DNA of 64,000 nucleotides from Anniella stebbinsi (lineage: Eukaryota > Chordata > Lepidosauria > Squamata > Anniellidae): positions 47,910,001-47,974,000 of the forward strand of contig JARDYH010000002.1 of NCBI GenBank assembly GCA_029215795.1, read 5' to 3'. A program made the translations under genes and the position numbers. Under the pieces are notes generated by a model, which was not told where the DNA came from, did no database searches, and saw nothing but the letters and a program-made list of their open reading frames with translations. Positions within the stretch are counted from its first letter, which is position 1. Each line of letters begins with the position of its first letter. Positions 62,827-64,000 of the stretch are shown one piece after another.

Positions 62827-63070
62827 GTAAATTATGTCTATTTTAATTTCTTACTGCTTCTATATAGCTTACTACAACAGACTGGGTTGGGGTTGTTGTT
62901 GTTGTTGTTGTTTTGGCCATTCCTGCCAAACAATAAGCAAGGAATTTGCTGAAAGCTTTGTGGCAATATAGTTGAATGAAAATGTGCAGGTAATCATCCA
63001 TCCTAGCAAATTATTGGGAACCTGGCATTCATCTTCCAGTTCTCCTGGTCATTGTATGTGTCACCTGTTT
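62827..63070. other. Start of intron after exon 37
   Basis: (GTT)n at 62889-62912; otherwise nothing recognised. Confidence 0.6.
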
Positions 63071-63073
63071 TAA

Positions 63074-63199
63074 AGGTGAGCAAATTGTGGTCCTCCAGAT
63101 GTTTTAACCTACAACTCCCCTCACCATTGGATATATTGGCTAAGGCTGATTGGAGTTGTAGGCCAAAATATCTGGAGAGCCAAAAGTTGCCCATCCCTG
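63074..63199. repeat. Palindromic MITE-like element
   Basis: GGTGAGCAAATTGTGGTCCT-CCAGATGTTTTAACCTACAA and GGAGTTGTAGGCCAAAATAT-CTGGAGAGCCAAAAGTTGCC are inverted arms. Same family as 47773-47906. Confidence 0.78.
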
Positions 63200-63624
63200 A
63201 GCAAATGTTTCTTCTGTTCCTTTTTCTGTCTTCATAAAATACTGCAAATAAATAAATGCTCCAATATTAAAGATATAATCTTTTCCACTTATCAGTGTCA
63301 CATTCACAACTGACCCTCACTGTGTAGAATCAAAGTGCCTGTTTGTATTTACATAAAATTCTATTATCAATATATAATAGAATATATTCAGTATATTCTT
63401 TCATTATATTGTACAGAAACTGCAGTACATAACAGATCTGTTACTTTTTTGGGCTATCAATAGATTATTGGGTGTGTGTTTTATTTTAGATGCAACCAGG
63501 TGGTTTAAAAGTTTTCTTTTATTTGAACAGCAAGCTCCCCACCCCCCCGGCATATCATATCATATCATAAAATGGATTTGGAAAAACTCTTTAACAGTTT
63601 TCCATGTGACATGAGGGTCTACAC

Positions 63625-64000
63625 TAGGGATGTGTATCGTATCGTTAAAATGTCCGATAATGATACGATAAGGTCATTATCGGACATCCGATTAACAATA
63701 ACGATATGATAGAAAAACCTCCAATAAATATCCGATCCGAAAATTTTCAGCCCAATTATATTGGATTATTGGACTGCCATATAAATAAACCTATAATTTC
63801 TGTATTTTAAAAGTTAGAGGCTTGAAACTGGGTCACAGTGCCTAAGTATGTGTATGAAATTTGAGATCGATCCTTTCAACCCCCGATTTTATATGAATTT
63901 ATTAAAGATCGTTTAAGTTCTGGCAGGTCAGAATGACAGCTCGCCACGTGCATTCATTCAAACCTGTCAAAAAGTTGCAGGATCTTTAAAAAAATCATAT
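63625..64000. repeat. CpG-containing repeat, cut by window end
   Basis: Begins at ACTAGGGATGTGTATCG, a start I associate with a squamate interspersed repeat, and continues with many CGAT/ATCG motifs and a perfect 13-bp hairpin. High CpG retention for such AT-rich DNA suggests a young insertion. The end is beyond the window. Confidence 0.45.

Noticed and set aside
60471..60794. 107-codon + strand frame downstream of exon 36
   Set aside because: No Calx-beta features, and exon 36 joins exon 37 in phase 0 to give the expected L-I-G-D-S-Q-I-N-W.
1..64000. CRISPR arrays, operons, bacterial-type regulatory elements
   Set aside because: The window is intron-rich vertebrate DNA; simple tandem repeats present are microsatellites without spacer structure.

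Overview
The window is a stretch of vertebrate nuclear DNA, most likely from a squamate reptile (lizard or snake; species not resolvable by eye). It is dominated by one gene on the + strand: ADGRV1 (also VLGR1, GPR98, MASS1), the giant adhesion G-protein-coupled receptor of hair-cell ankle links and the photoreceptor periciliary membrane. I recognised 37 consecutive internal exons between 1587 and 62826. Every exon has AG/GT borders and every splice phase agrees with its neighbour. Together they form one uninterrupted 6,936-nt reading frame (2,312 codons) with no stop or frameshift. The start of the gene and its GPS/7-transmembrane end lie outside the window. Extrapolating from the remembered position of the EAR repeats in human ADGRV1, the segment covers roughly residues 2,300-4,650 of about 6,300.

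Domain layout: exon 1 carries the end of one Calx-beta repeat and the start of the next. Exons 1-13 hold about six complete Calx-beta repeats; the first has a cysteine-containing insertion in the large exon 2. Exons 13-14 carry the first half of a further repeat. Exons 15-20 encode about seven EAR/EPTP repeats, a presumed seven-bladed propeller. Exon 21 resumes with the second half of the interrupted Calx-beta repeat, so the propeller looks nested inside it. Exons 22-37 carry about eight more Calx-beta repeats. Most have the acidic D-D-x-x-P-E calcium-binding strand and an N/S-D...G linker, but a few depart from it.

Introns (79-5,129 bp exon-to-exon distances) are AT-rich and full of transposable-element remains typical of squamates: tRNA-Ala-like SINEs (about 751-933, 29932-30128, 55788-55980), Sauria-type SINEs (51537-51760 and, reversed, 35222-35452), a 5S-rRNA-derived SINE-like piece (57461-57583), L2/CR1-like LINE tails (1100-1228, 2996-3480, 19625-19931, 48011-48170), and many palindromic MITE-like elements, one nested inside another (12045-12317 within 11991-12453). 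These repeats are the main basis for the squamate assignment. Repeat family names are from memory and no database search was run.

I see no second protein-coding gene, no functional RNA gene, no CRISPR array and no new gene system. The points most worth checking are the two domain insertions into Calx-beta repeats at apparently the same loop, degenerate calcium motifs, microsatellites close to splice sites, the nested palindromic elements and several perfect hairpins.
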